The notes beneath the pieces were generated by a model, which worked only from the letters and a program-made list of their open reading frames with translations, did not search any database and was not told the DNA's origin. Source: Perca fluviatilis (Eukaryota; Chordata; Actinopteri; Perciformes; Percidae). From it: a stretch of 64,000 nucleotides of DNA. The position numbers were made by a program, and so were the translations under genes. This document shows, in pieces, positions 20,060-32,146 of the stretch; position 1 is the stretch's first letter; the number at the start of each line of letters is the position of its first letter. The stretch spans positions 25,997,579 through 26,061,578 of the forward strand of contig NC_053114.1 of assembly GCF_010015445.1 (NCBI RefSeq), read 5' to 3'.

Positions 20060-20064
<5 letters not shown>
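17821..20064. other. intergenic, repeat-rich at its left end, no gene supported
   Basis: 17821-18640 has higher GC and contains blocks (for example CCACTGGCCGTATTGCAACG near 18253 and GTGACGTCACCACAATGTAA near 18470) that look like decayed dispersed repeats; the long reading frames there run through a tetranucleotide repeat and carry no domain. 18640-20060 shows nothing recognisable. Confidence 0.4.
17958..18014. repeat. (GTAT)n microsatellite
   Basis: About 14 uninterrupted GTAT units, preceded by a short (CTAT)3 at 17927-17939. Confidence 0.96.

Positions 20065-20149
<85 letters not shown>
20065..20149. repeat. (CA)n microsatellite
   Basis: About 42 uninterrupted CA units. Confidence 0.97.
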
Positions 20150-20152
<3 letters not shown>

Positions 20153-21330
20153 GTACACGTTAGTTGTATGAAGTTAGTTGAGTTGAGAGACGGAGACAAA
20201 TGGTCAAATAGAGTTGGCTACTAATGTTGGTGGCAGGTGAGTTAAACCTCTCCAAATCTGTTTTGGAACACCTGTCAGAGATTTATATTGTTCCTGCTCT
20301 ATAGTGTGTGTTTATCAGTATCGCCAAAGATTACTCACCAATCATCAGCACAGTGTATACTCGGTGATCTTTCTCCACTTGGGCTCGTCCAAATGTGCCA
20401 ACAAGCATGTAGGTTTATGTTCTCACCACCAGTTCTAATAATTTCAGCGTTGTTTCAGAGAAATCATGTTTTGTCCATCATTTTAGCAAGGCAGATGGCT
20501 GTAAGTACTACAATACCCATGAGCCTTAGCCACTATTGCCATAGAGAAAAAGCCAGTCAGAGATTAGAAAATTCAAAATGCTTTGTCGGTGCAGCAGAGA
20601 ACAAAACACAGCGCCACAGTCTCTTGGGGCACTTTCTGAAACGAATTATGCTATAATTTCTTTTTTGGGAGCAGTCTCAATTTTTTAATCTCTACATTAT
20701 TGTTTAGACATCTGTGACTCAGGTTAACTGGTTCAGCAAGATATGAAGAAGAGAAAAAGAGAAGAAGACCAGATGTCCAGTTCCCCAGTACTTCCTGCAG
20801 CTCCTCCAGGTCGATTCAAATGTGATCATCACACTATATCTTCCCGTTTGTGTTTTTCTTGCTATAACTCTTTACCAGCTGCCTGAAACACTTCAACTGC
20901 CTTCAGTTAATGTGTTTCATTTGAAGACAATTATATTATATATTATAGATCAAATTTCTGCTTACTCTGGACAATCAGAAGCAGTTGCAAAGGATTCCTT
21001 CTTATCTCAGTGAGCTTGGAGATAAAGATGAAACAGTGAACTAGTCAGAGCACTGAATTGCTGAGAGAGTAGGTGTAGAATTTCTGCAATTCTACACTTC
21101 CTGGATAAAGCCTCTGTGTTTTGGTACTTACTCCCTGACCCACTGCATGAATGAATGAAAACAACCTTTACAAGCCTCTGACGTCCCCCATATGCCCGCT
21201 GTTATTTAATTTAAATTTCCTGAGAGCTCTCATATCCCCTCACATGGAATCAGGTACAGCACTTTGTGTAGATGTGGTGAAACATCATCCCAAAGAAAAA
21301 GGGTTTTGATGACAAAATACGCACAACATT
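20150..21330. other. intergenic, nothing recognised
   Basis: No gene or transposon terminus seen. A purine-rich AGAAGAGAAAAAGAGAAGAAG tract lies at about 20744-20765. Confidence 0.5.
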
Positions 21331-21343
21331 AAAGTGACATGAT

Positions 21344-21374
21344 CCATCCATCCATCCATCCATCCATCCATCCA
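21344..21374 (-). repeat. tetranucleotide tail of the LINE, (GATG)n on the minus strand
   Basis: Eight tandem CATC units on the + strand directly abut the left target duplication. LINEs of the RTE type end in such short repeats rather than poly-A. Confidence 0.9.
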
Positions 21375-21578
21375 TCTTCGTCCGCTTATCCGGTGTCGGG
21401 TCGCGGGGGGAGCAGCTCCAGCAGGGGACCCCAAACTTCCCTTTCCCGAGCAACATTAACCAGCTCCGACTGGGGGATCCCGAGGCGTTCCCCAGGCCAG
21501 GTTGGAGATATAATCCCTCCACCTAGTCCTGGGTCTTCCCCGGGCCTCCTCCCAGCTGGACGTGCCTGGAACACCTCC

Positions 21579-22907
21579 CTAGGGAGGCCCCAGGGGCATC
21601 CTCACCAGATGCCCGAACCACCTCAACTGGCTCCTTTCGACGCAAAGGAGCAGTGGCTCTACCCCGAGCTCCTCACGGATGACTGAGCTTCTCACCCTAT
21701 CTCTAAGGGAGACGCCAGCCACCCTCCTGAGGAAACACATTTCGGCCGCGCACCCTGGATCTCGTTCTTCGGTCATGACCCAGCCTTCATGACCATAGGT
21801 GAGGGTAGGAACGAAACTGACCGGTAGATCGAGAGCTTTGCCTTCTGGCTCAGCTTTCTTTTCGTCACAACGGTGCGATAGATGGAATGTAATACCGCAC
21901 CTCCCGCGCCGATTCTCCGACCAATCTCCCGCTCCATTGTCCCTTCACTCGCGAACAAAACCCCAAGGTACTTGAACTCCTTCACTTGGGGTAAGGACTC
22001 ATTCCCTACCTGGAGAAGGCATTCCATAGGTTTCCTGCTGAGAACCATGGCCTCCGATTTAGAGGTGCTGATCCTCATCCCAACCGCTTCACACTGGGCT
22101 GCGAACCGATCCAGTGAGTGCTGAAGGTCGCAGGCCGATGATGCCATCAGGACCACATCATCTGCAAAAGCAGCGATGAGATCCCCAGCCCACCGAACCG
22201 CGCAACCCTCCCCACCCGCCTACGCCTACGATATCCTGTCCATAAATATTACAAACAGGATTGGTGACAGAGGCAGCCCTGGCGGAGGCCAACCCTCACC
22301 TGAAACGAAGTCCGACTTACTGCCGAGAACCCGGACACAGCTCTCACTTTGGTCGTACAGAGATTGGATGGCCCTGAGTAGAGACCCCTCACCCCATACT
22401 CCCGCAGCACCTCCCACAGTATCTCCCGGGGGACCCGGTCATACGCCTTCTCCAAATCCACAAAACACATGTAGACCGGTTGGGCATACTCCCAGGCCCC
22501 TCCAGGATCCTTGCGAGTGAAGTAGAGCTGGTCCGTTGTTCCACGACCAGGACGGAATCCGCATTGTTCCTCCTCAACCTGAGGTTCGACTATCGGCCGG
22601 AACCCTCCTTTCCAGCACCTTGGAGTAGACTTTACCAGGGAGGCTGAGAAGTGTGATACCCCTGTAATTGGCACACACCCTCTGGTCCCCTTTTTAAAAG
22701 GGGAACCACCACCCCAGTCTGCCACTCCTTTGGCACTGTTCCAGACTTCCACGCAATGTTGAAGAGACGTGTCAACCAGGACAGCCCCTCCACACCCAGA
22801 GCCTTGAGCATTTCTGGACGGATCTCATCAATCCCCGGGGCTTTGCCACTGTGGAGTTGTTTGACTACATCAGTGACTTCCGCCCGGAAAACGGCAATCC
22901 CCGTCAT
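21579..22907 (-). pseudogene. LINE reverse transcriptase region, frameshifted
   Basis: On the minus strand the motifs run in the usual order. First comes VTDVVKQLHSGKAPGIDEI (finger region), then EWQTGVVVPLLKRG, CGFRPGRGTTDQL, CFVDLEKAYDRVPREILWEV and GLRQGC, then the catalytic FADDVV block (near 22160-22180), SKSEAMVLSRKP, FKYLGVLFASEG and finally SQLRWFGHLVRMPLGPP. The frame is broken several times: RT blocks fall in different frames, for example before FADDVV and before the final SQLRWFGHL block. The element can therefore not make a working polyprotein. The family function is target-primed reverse transcription. Confidence 0.85.
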
Positions 22908-22988
22908 CCTCCAGCTCTGCCTCTAACATAGAGGGTATTAGTCGGATTCAGGAGTTCCTCAAAATGCTCCTTCCACCGCCCTTTACCT

Positions 22989-24318
22989 CCTCAGTTGAGG
23001 TCAACAGTGTCCCATCCTTACTGTACACAGCTTGGATGGTTCCCCGTTTCCCCTCCTGAGGTGGCGAACAGTTTTCCAGAAGCACTTTGGTGCCGAACCG
23101 AAAGTCCTTCTCCATGTCTTCTCCAAACTTCTCCCACACCCGCTGCTTTGCCTCTTTCACGGCAGAGGCTGCAGCCCCCTGGCCCTTTCGGGTACCCCTG
23201 CAACTGCCTCCGAGTCCTCTGGGATAACATATCCCCGGAAAGACTCCTTCTTCAGTCGGGACGGCTTCCCGACCACCGGTGTCCACCACGGTGTTCTGTG
23301 GGTTACCGCCCTTGAGGCACCCAAGACCCTAAGACCACAGCTCCTCGGGCGAGCTTCAGCAATGGAAACTTTGAACATTGTCCACTCTGGTTCAATGCCC
23401 CCAGCCTCCACAGGGATGCACGCAACGCCCGAGGGGTGCAAGTTGAAAGTCCCGTTGGACAGGGGCCTCCTCCAGACGTTCCCAATTTACCCGCACTACA
23501 CGTTTGGGCTTACCAGGTCTGTCCAGAGTCTTCCCCCACCCCTGACCCAACTCACCACCAGATGGTGATCGGTTGACAGCTCTGCCCCTCTCTTCACCCG
23601 GAAGTGTGTCCAAACATACGGCCTCAGATCAGATGAAACGATTATAAAATCGATCATTGACCTTCCGGCCTAGGGTGCTCTGGTACCAGGTACACTTATG
23701 AGCATCCCTATGTACGAACATGGTGTTCGTTATAGACAATCCATGACTAGCACAGAAGTCCAACAACAAACAACCACTCTGGTTTAGATCAGGAGGGGCC
23801 GTTCCTCCCAATCACCTCTCCAGGTGTCTCCATCATTGCCCATGGCGTTGAAGTCCCCCAGCAGAACAATGGATTCCCCACTGGCCCCCGCTGCAGGACT
23901 CCACTCAGGGTCTCCAAGAAGGCCGAATACTCGAACTCCTGTTTGGTGCATATGCACAAACAACAGTCAGAGTTTTCCCCCACAACCCGCAGGCGTAGGG
24001 AGGCGAACTCTCGTCCACCGGGGTAACCTAACGCCAGCGCGCTCAGCCGGGGGCTTGTTAGTATCCCCACACCCGGCCGCGGCCGCCACACCCTGAGCAA
24101 CCTCCGGAGAAGAAAAGAGTCCAACCCCTATCCAGGAGTACAGTTCCAGAACCGAGACTGTGCGTAGAGGTAAGTCCCACCAGATCTAACCGGTAGCGCC
24201 CCACCTCCTGCACCAGTTCCGGCTCCTTCCCCACAGAGAGGTGACGTTTTCCACGTCCCCAGAGCCAGCGTCTGCTGCCCGGGTCTGGTCCGTCGAGGCC
24301 CCTGACCTTCACTGCCAT
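22989..24318 (-). repeat. endonuclease-half tandem duplication, unit 1
   Basis: TCAGTTGAGGTCAACAGTGT begins at 22991 and again at 24321, and CCTGACCTTCACTGCCA ends both units (24301-24317 and 25635-25651). The two 1.33-kb units lie head to tail and are collinear, with scattered small insertions and deletions. Unit 1 adjoins the reverse transcriptase. It includes broken versions of the endonuclease blocks, such as [20 protein letters not shown] at about 23690-23760. Confidence 0.9.
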
Positions 24319-25651
24319 CCTCAGTTGAGGTCAACAGTGTCCCATCCTTACTGTACACAGCTTGGATGGTTCCCTCGCTTCCCCCTCCTGAGGTGGCGAA
24401 CAGTTTTCCAGAAGCACTTTGGTGCCGACCGAAAGTCCTTCTCCATGTCTTCTCCAAAACACTTCTCCCACACCCGCTGCTTTGCCTCTTTCACGGCAGA
24501 GGCTGCAGCCCTTCGGGCCCTTCGGTACCCTGCAACTGCCTCCGAGTCCTCTGGGATAACTATATCCCGGAAAGACTCCTTCTTCAGTCGGACGGCTTCC
24601 CTGACCACCGGTGTCCACCACGGTGTTCGTGGGTTACGCGCCCCTTGAGGCACCTAAGACCCTAAGACCACAGCTCCTGCGCGCAGCTTCAGCAATGGAA
24701 ACTTTGAACATTGTCCACTCTGGTTCAATTGCCCCCAGCCTCCACAGGGATGCACGAACCCTCACGAGGTGCGAGTTGAAAGTCCGTTGGACAGGGGCCT
24801 CCTCCAGACGTTCCCAATTTACCCCGCACTAGCGTTTGGGCTTACCAGGTCTGTCCAGAGTCTTCCCCACCCCTGACCCAACTCACCACCAGATGGTGAT
24901 CGGTTGACAGCTCTGCCCCTCTCTTCACCCGAGTGTCCAAAACATACGGCCTCAGATCAGATGAAACGATTATAAAATCGATCATTGACCTTCGGCCTAG
25001 GGTGCTCTGGTACCAGGTACACTTATGAGCATCCCTATGTTCGAACATGGTGTTCGTTATAGACAATCCATGACTAGCACAGAAGTCCAACAACAAACAA
25101 CCACTCTGGTTTAGATCAGGGAGGCCGTTCCTCCCAATCACGCCTCTCCAGGTGTCTCCATCATTGCCCACGTGTGCGTTGAAGTCCCCCAGCAGAACAA
25201 TGGATTCCCCCACTGGCGCCCCATGCAGGACTCCACTCAAGGTCTCCAAGAAGGCCGAATACTCCGAACTCCTGTTTGGTGCATATGCACAAACAACAGT
25301 CAGAGTTTTCCCCCCACAATCCGCAGGGCGCAGGGAGGCGACCCTCGTCCACCGGGGTAAACTCCAACGCCAGCGCGCTCAGCCGGGGGCTTGTTAGTAT
25401 CCCCCCACACCGCCCGGCGCCGCACACCCTGAGCAACTCCGGAGAAGAAAAGAGTCCAACCCCTATCCAGGAGTACAGTTCCAGAACCCGAGAGTCGCGT
25501 AGAGGTAAGTCCCACCAGATCTAACCGGTAGCGCTCCACCTCCCGCACCAGTTCCGGCTCCTTCCCCCACAGAGAGGTGACGTTCCACGTCCCCAGAGCC
25601 AGCGTCTGCTGCCCGGGTCTGGTCCGTCGAGGCCCCTGACCTTCACTGCCA
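24319..25651 (-). repeat. endonuclease-half tandem duplication, unit 2
   Basis: This second copy is closer to the 5' end of the element and is better preserved. A minus-strand frame at 24842-25249 keeps [37 protein letters not shown] and [14 protein letters not shown], the GDFN, ID and SDH-type motifs of the exo-endonuclease-phosphatase fold used by LINEs to nick target DNA. Frameshifts separate these from the N-terminal block. Confidence 0.9.
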
Positions 25652-26030
25652 CCCATGTGGCAGCGCACCCGACCCCAGCGGTTCCTCCCACAGGTGGTGG
25701 GCCCATGGGCTGGAGAGATGGGAGCCACGTAGCTTGTTCGGGCTGTGCCCGGCCGGGCTCCGTGGCAAACCCGGCCACCAGGCGCTCGCCGACGAGCCCG
25801 CCGTCTGGGCATGGCTCCAGACGGGGGCCCCGGGCTTCCTCCGGGCAGGGTCACTCCATTTCTACCTTGTTTTTCCATTGGGGTTTTTGAACCATTCTTT
25901 GTCTGGCCCCTCACCTGAGACCACTTTGCCTTGGGAGACCCTACCAGGAGCACAAAGCTCCAGACAACACAGCCCTCAGGTTCACAGAGACACACAAACC
26001 TCTCCACCACGATAAGGTGATGGTTCACGG
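25300..26030 (-). pseudogene. LINE 5' region and start of endonuclease
   Basis: A minus-strand frame contains LALGTWNVTSLWGKEPELVR and then YRLDLVGLTSTRLSGSGTVL, the N-terminal part of the exo-endonuclease-phosphatase domain (TWNV and the acidic-loop region). Upstream (25650-26030) is the Arg/Pro-rich leader that such elements carry. The frame ends before the GDFN motif, which is in another frame. Confidence 0.75.
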
Positions 26031-26048
26031 AGAAGAAAGTGACATGAT

Positions 26049-26670
26049 GTTTAAGGTAATTGTTCATCAGTCACAAAATGTGGGAATAAAAATTAGATTG
26101 TCAAAGAACGTGTGATAAAATTAACACTCAGCAAAACTTTTCACAAACCATGACAGCTTTCTTCCAATGGTAAAACTGACCAACAGAATTTACGAGCAAG
26201 TGCTAATTTATAGAGCATTTAATTATCAGGGATGCCAGTCTGTCTATCTAGGGAGCTAAATAAGTAATAATTTTCAGTCGATTGGTCCAATTCTTAATTT
26301 TTCCTATACTTCCTGGTCTGTACAAAAATGGTGTGATCAATACCATTGATTCTCCACAGGTCTACTGTGTGCTGAAGATCATGTGTGGAGCTAGCTCAAT
26401 ATGCCTTTACCCTGTCTGTCTCTGCTATCACTATTCCCCAGCTTGACTGCTTAGCTGATTTGGTGTCACTTTTAGTGGACAGACGGGCAGCTCTTTGCAA
26501 GTGTGAGGGTGTAAAGCCACATTTATACTGTGCTGACCAAACAGCGGCCATCTGATACAACTGCACATATTTGTTCTTGTTGTTTGTATTGAGCTGTTTG
26601 CCAGGACGCAAGCACACTAAATCTGAGTAAACAGCTTAAGTCCAACCCAAAACTGTATAAATTTTGCCCC

Positions 26671-26701
<31 letters not shown>

Positions 26702-28672
26702 GGGGCGGGGAGATGATGACAGTGCAGGTCAGTTGGAATAAAGCACAGACCATTATGTAAGACAACAGTGACCACTTGCTCTGTGTGTTATTCCATTTTC
26801 TGAGCTGCATTCAGGATATAACAAAGTTCAATGGAATGTAACCAATTCACTTGGAAACAATATAATAGTTTATTAAAATGATCAGATACTGTGGTTCCAG
26901 GATAGATATTTATTTGAACATTTCTAATCCGAGCACAGCTTTGACAGCCAAAATATTTTTGTTTTGAGACTTAACACTGCTTGGCAGAGGAGCAGTGTTA
27001 TATTATTAAAATTCCTGATTAAAATATGCCTTGAAAATTTGTGTTTTGTCAACACGGTGGTGTGTGCTGATTCTTAACCTTAACGTTTTTTTCTACTAAC
27101 TGTAAAGGTGTATAAGTGAGGAATAATGTCCCACACTGTATCACAGTGTCACATATTATGTATTTGTTGATCTTATATTTCATTTAGGCAATAACCTGCT
27201 TACACCACAAGTTAAATCATCAAACAACATACAACACAGTTTCCATGGTTGTGCTAATGCAAAAAACGGAAAACCCAAGATGTTTTGTGCATCATTTGAC
27301 ACATTTATCTCTAAATCTTCACTGTATCTCAGGCATATGGTCTTGAATTAAAAATACTGTTCTGTTAACTTGAACAATGCCTTTCTGCACAGCTTGTGGA
27401 CAACACACTACACTGGTAATATAACAAAAGACTAAAAGCGACAAATGTTTCACAGTGATGGATTGCATATTTCAAGTTTCATGTCTCTGCAAATTGGTTT
27501 AGTGTGGTAGTGTGTTGAAATAGATAATGGCTCTGTGGAAAGTAGGAAATCAATGTAAGCCTCATATGTGAAAAGGTGAATTTATCCTTTGTCTTTTTTT
27601 CACTGGGTATGCAGCAGTTATTCAACTGTATTTTTTAATTTATATAATTTGACAGGCAGGTTGTTTAAGGTCAGGTACGAGTCCCAGTGACAAAGCAGGA
27701 GCCAGCTGGGACAAGGTTGATCCTCGGTCAAAAAGATAACACTCAGCAACCTGCGGTGAATAATAAAACTTCACCGTGGAAAGTTTTCTTGAGACCAATA
27801 CATGTTCTGTAGTTGATATTGCCTGATGTGCATTGTTTAATATGAGGCATTAATGAACATCAGGATGAGCTCTGTTTGTTTGTTTGTTTGAAATTACTTG
27901 GTATTCATTTGTTTAACAAATCCTAAAAACTCTGTATAACCGTGACATTCAGTGGTTTACCAGGAATTATTTTAAAATCATATTTCAGTCATATTTCAGC
28001 TCCTTTCAATCATGTGTCTGTCCTTCCTCTAAATCCTCTACAAAGTCAACCTTTTCAAAATACAGATGTCTAAATCCTCCAAAATGTCATTTCTGTAAAG
28101 GAAGGAGCGATACCTTGAAATAAATTTTTGATCTTCAGCGACTTGCAGTGAGGTTTACCATCCTGCCATCAAAGAGCCTTGCATGTGAAAAAATGTTTGA
28201 ACTCCTGGATATGTCATTGGAAAGAAACACTTCCATTGCTGACAGATTATTCATACAGTAATGAGTAATATTTCTGTTTTGGCGCCCAATGTAATAAAAT
28301 GAATATAGAGCCATCAGTGGATCTAGCTGTAAGAAGACTTAGACCGTACCATAATATCCCTAGTTTTTATGATTGGATGATAGGTTATACCCTGTAAATC
28401 TTAGAGGAGCACTCTGACATTTTGGGAAATACGCATGTTTGGTGATAAATTAGATGATATGGTTGATGAGTTTAATCTCTGTGCATATGTTCACACTAGT
28501 TTAGCAACTTATTTTATTCTTTCTGAACTAGTGTGACATGATAGTCCATAAACTATTGCTGTTATTAATCTGTGCTTGCAGGTTTCTTCATCAAAATTAC
28601 AAAGGAATAGCTATCGTTTTGGCAAATGCCATTCATACACTTCTTTTCAAGTAAAATGTATAAAGAGAGCTT
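26049..28672. other. intergenic, with a poly-G tract
   Basis: No gene or transposon terminus recognised. The only strong low-complexity feature is a run of G at 26673-26710. Confidence 0.5.
26673..26710 (+). repeat. poly-G tract
   Basis: 27 consecutive G, then C, five G, C and four G. The strand can in principle form G-quadruplex structures, and such runs are also prone to length error in sequencing. Confidence 0.9.
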
Positions 28673-28674
28673 AA

Positions 28675-29760
28675 AGCTGCAGTGGGTAGAATGCAACAAG
28701 CCAGAATTTGCAGTAAAGTGAGACCTCTTCCTCCAGCACTCCCTCTACCCTCCCTTTCACATGGGCAATGCATGCACAGAACAGCCAATAGGAACGCTTT
28801 CTCTCTCTGAAATGATCTGTGATTGACTAAAGTCACCACTGACTACGTTTACAAGCTGTCAATTTTCGGGTTATGGTCGGGTTAAGGTCACTATTCGGGT
28901 TTCTGAAACATTCGGAATAACCCGTTTACATGCGTGAGCAGAGAGAGTTACTCCTACATGGAATTTGTAATCAATTGGCAATATCCCGACGTAACGGCGA
29001 CGCACGGTTAGCGTCTGAACGTAGCCTACGGACAACCTTAAGACGCAATAACTTTTCGGTCACCTTCTTATAAATCTCACTATCTCGGTACTTTCTGTGC
29101 CGACAAAAAAGACATTATATTCATGGTTTTCACCACACTAATGAAGAAATTGGTTTCCTCCTCGCTCCAAAAGTGTGGTGCTGTGCTGCGTCTCGCCATG
29201 TTTACATCTACTTCTTGTTTGCTTCCGGTATACTGCGCGTAGGTTTTCTGCATTGACATATATATATATATATATATATTATTATAGTATATATAATTAT
29301 TATTATTATTATAACAACTATGTTTTCTGGCACATACAAGAAGTTCCTCTACTCAAAAGACCAAGATTCCCTTGCATAGAACATGCGAGAACACAAATCA
29401 ATGTTCCTTTTGATGGGGATATGCCGATACCGCCGTTTACATGACCAAACTTTCGGGTTAGAAAAGGGGTAACCCAGGTAGCATATTCGGGTTTTTAAAA
29501 ACCGGAATATGAGCATATTCGGGTTTTTGCCGGTGTTTACATGGCCGTGCGCGACCGGGTTATTGCTAATATTCCGGTTTTGAACGGGTTATTGGCTGCA
29601 TGTAAACGTAGTCAATGACAGCTAGATTTTCTAAAACCCGAAAACAGAGCCAAGAGGAGCTGCAGAAGTCTAGTTTTATCTCAGACCACTCACATTACAA
29701 TATGCTGTAAGATTATTATGGAAATTTTGCCCAACAACGCCAAAAATAAAGTGCCTACCA
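28675..29760. repeat. teleost dispersed repeat interrupted by a TGACTACG element
   Basis: The left part (TTAAAGCTGCAGTGGGTAGA at 28670-28689) resumes after the inserted element with TGACAGCTAGATTTTC at about 29615. I recognise the left end as a common percomorph repeat with a TTAA-type end. The right end of the host repeat is not sharply visible. Confidence 0.5.
28840..29614. mobile_element. DNA transposon with TGACTACGTTTACA inverted ends
   Basis: Left end TGACTACGTTTACA and right end TGTAAACGTAGTCA are perfect 14-base inverted repeats. The interior has repeated ATTCGGGTT/AACCCG words near both ends (subterminal repeats) and an AT tract at 29259-29312. I see no transposase and no clear target duplication, so the superfamily is open. 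Confidence 0.75.
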
Positions 29761-30330
29761 CAGCTTGAGGTGGAAGTGGAACTTCCTCCAAATGTAAGAA
29801 ACCCACATTCATGTGTAGGTAATGTATATTGTGCTGTATATTTGTGTATTTATGTACATGGCAGCACTGTTGCTATGTACAATTGTATAGAAAACGTGTG
29901 AAAAAAAAAGAAACCCACATTCAAAACCACACTTTAATTTGTAATAACCATAAATATATAACAATATAGCCTCTGAACAGAACCTGAGTCAACAGTAGGC
30001 TACGTGGTATGTCTAGATAAGGAAAAATATTGACTGTTGTCTAATAAGTATGTATGTTTTTAGTTGCATTTAACGAATTCCTTTCCTCCCAAACCAGACC
30101 ATACGACTATTGGGTTAAACATCATCAGCTTGAGTGAGTAGAGTGTCCCCAGTTAAGACGATCTGTGATAACGGCTAGACAGAGAGGATTGAACGTGTAG
30201 ATGTTTAGATCTTTTGTTTTGTTTACTTGACTTTTGGGTTGCAAGGTGTGCCATTAATGACTCTGTGGGGACAGGTGTATAGGTGACGGAGGGTGAAACA
30301 AACTATACAGGAAAACTTGAGAAAAGGTTA
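29615..30330. other. intergenic, nothing recognised beyond the host-repeat remainder
   Basis: AT-rich, no gene signal. Confidence 0.45.
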
Positions 30331-30532
30331 ATGTAAATTAGGGATGCACCGAATCCAGGATTCGGGTTCGGATTCGGCCGAATATTGGCCCTTTTTGACG
30401 GGGTTCGGTTTCTGCCGAACCTTGGAATTTTTTTCCACCGAACCAAACCCTACGCTTGCACTGCGCGCGTGCTACGCTGGTCGACGTGATGTAGGTGGAC
30501 TGTTCAATGCAGTAGGCTGTGAGAAAGTGAAA

Positions 30533-30850
30533 ATGGAACTCGGGAGCAGAAATGGCGCCGCCCGGCAGCATCCCCAACCAAAAGAAGGCGACCCAAGCCG
30601 AGCCACACGCCCAACCCGCAATGCCGACCTGTCCCGCAGCGGCAAGGACCCCAAACAACACACATCGCCGCTGCCAAAACACCTGCGCATGAAACATCCG
30701 AAAGAATTCAAGCCGTGCATGAAGGAATCCACAGACAGCAGCCAAAACGCAGCAACCCCAGGTACGGTAAAGGAAGGACAGTCACAGCTAAAACTTGTGT
30801 TAACCAGACAGTGCCTCTTCCGGGCTGTCAGCCGTTCTCTCGGCAAATGA
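30533..30850 (+). pseudogene. decayed hAT transposase N-terminus (BED-finger-like)
   Basis: The reading frame starts MELGSRNGAARQHPQPK and includes TSPLPKHLRMKHPKEFK, which resembles the C-terminal half of a BED zinc finger (L-x-K-H-L-x-x-x-H-P). Where a Cys-x-x-Cys pair would be expected upstream, the frame has Arg-Pro-Thr-Arg, so the finger is probably dead. The catalytic RNase H-like domain and dimerisation region are absent. The assignment rests on motif resemblance and position inside hAT ends. Confidence 0.6.
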
Positions 30851-31783
30851 GAGTCCCTACAGTGGGAGCGGAGCTAACGTTAGCTTTCTAATTTCACCCA
30901 CGCAACATGCCTTCATCATACACTGGTTAGCGAAAATTTGCCAAACAAAATTGTCACTCATCTGGTGATAGCGATGTGCTTTCCTACGATGTGAAAAGAG
31001 CGTGTGAATTCAACATTAAGTTGTTAGGTTACATTTAACTATTTTAGAGGCTGTGGACGTTGTTTACTTAATTAATGTGTTTACTGTGTTAAAGGTCCAA
31101 TATGTAATATTTGTACTGTAATAAATCCAAAAATGACACCAATGCCTCATCAGATATTAAGGAAACATGTTAAGCTGAAATACTATCTTTTCTGACAACA
31201 ATGCTAATTTCAGTATTTTTTCTTTTTGAAATTTACGTTCCGTGACAGAATTTCTGTTTTGATCTGTGTGTTGTTATCAACGGCCCAGTTTGACAGCCAG
31301 GCCGGGTTGCCAGATATACCTGTAAAAACGTAAACCCAGCACGCTACAGCTGTAACGGTAGTACAGCCATGAAAGCAGCACACAAACGAACAGGATAAAT
31401 GGAGATAGATTCTACCCGACCTAAAAAAACAGTTGCGTGACCAGAGACGTAACAACCCCCTGGTAAATATTGGTGATGTATTTGAAAGATGGAGACAGCT
31501 TAGATCCCAAAAGGACGCAGAATTGGCTTATTTCCTAAGCATTAGCTTCAGGCTAATTTATCACAGCCACTAGGGACGGGCATTTAATGTCATTTCAACA
31601 TTTGTGTACTCACATTGAATTATATAGCTAGAGTACCCGAGTTGGTTACTCGCAAAAACAATTGAGACACAGCCAGTAAAGTGATCCCGACTGGTCCTGG
31701 CTAACGCCGCCATGCTAACCCTGCTAACGTTACCGGGAGGACCAGGCAAGCGGGCCATGGCTGTTTACAACGTATAGTTCCAA

Positions 31784-32115
31784 CCCGGTCTCACGGCAGT
31801 TCGTGTAAATATCAATGTTATTCTTAATCTATTGATACGTGTTCACGGAGACGTTTTTCGTGTTTTTTACGTTATTTTCTCGGGGAAAGGACGCCGAATG
31901 TCACGTTATTTTCTCAGGGAAAGGACACCGGGAGACTGCCGAAAAGGAAGCTCCATAAGCCGGGAGGCGCCCGCGAGGCGGCCCGCTGGGGACGCGCTGG
32001 ATGAGGCGGCCAATTCGTGTTGTCCGCCACGTAAAAACCGACAAAAACGTCTCCGTGAACACGTATCAATAGATTAAAATAACGTCACATTTACACGAAC
32101 TGCCATGAGACCGGG
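31784..32115. mobile_element. foldback MITE with about 70-bp inverted repeats, third-level insertion
   Basis: The left arm runs from CCCGGTCTCACGGCAGTTCG to GTGTTCACGGAGACGTTTTT (about 31784-31856). The right arm is its complement, from AAAAACGTCTCCGTGAACAC to CTGCCATGAGACCGGG (about 32042-32115). The middle is GC-rich with a doubled CGTTATTTTCTC-GGGAAAGGAC motif. No ORF is credible. Confidence 0.82.
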
Positions 32116-32146
32116 CTGTTCAGTTGGCATGGTGGTGGTATTTTTA

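Larger units (their letters stand above)
21344..26035 (-). mobile_element. complete but dead RTE/Rex3-like LINE with internal tandem duplication
   Basis: A perfect 13-bp target duplication AAAGTGACATGAT flanks the element (21331-21343 and 26036-26048). The 3' end, on the left in this orientation, is a (GATG)n tail of about eight units, as expected for RTE/Rex3-type LINEs. The 5' end lies near 26030 with a start typical of fish copies (CACCTTATCGTGGTGGAGAG on the minus strand). Going 5' to 3' on the minus strand come an apurinic-like endonuclease, a second copy of that endonuclease region, then reverse transcriptase. The total is 4.69 kb; subtracting the 1.33-kb duplication leaves about 3.36 kb, a plausible full-length unit. 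Clade assignment is by coding motifs and tail; other RTE-like clades are possible. Confidence 0.85.

Noticed and set aside
23032..23568. 178-residue + strand frame inside the LINE, and other + frames over 21.3-26.0 kb
   Set aside because: They are antisense shadows of the GC-rich minus-strand LINE coding region.
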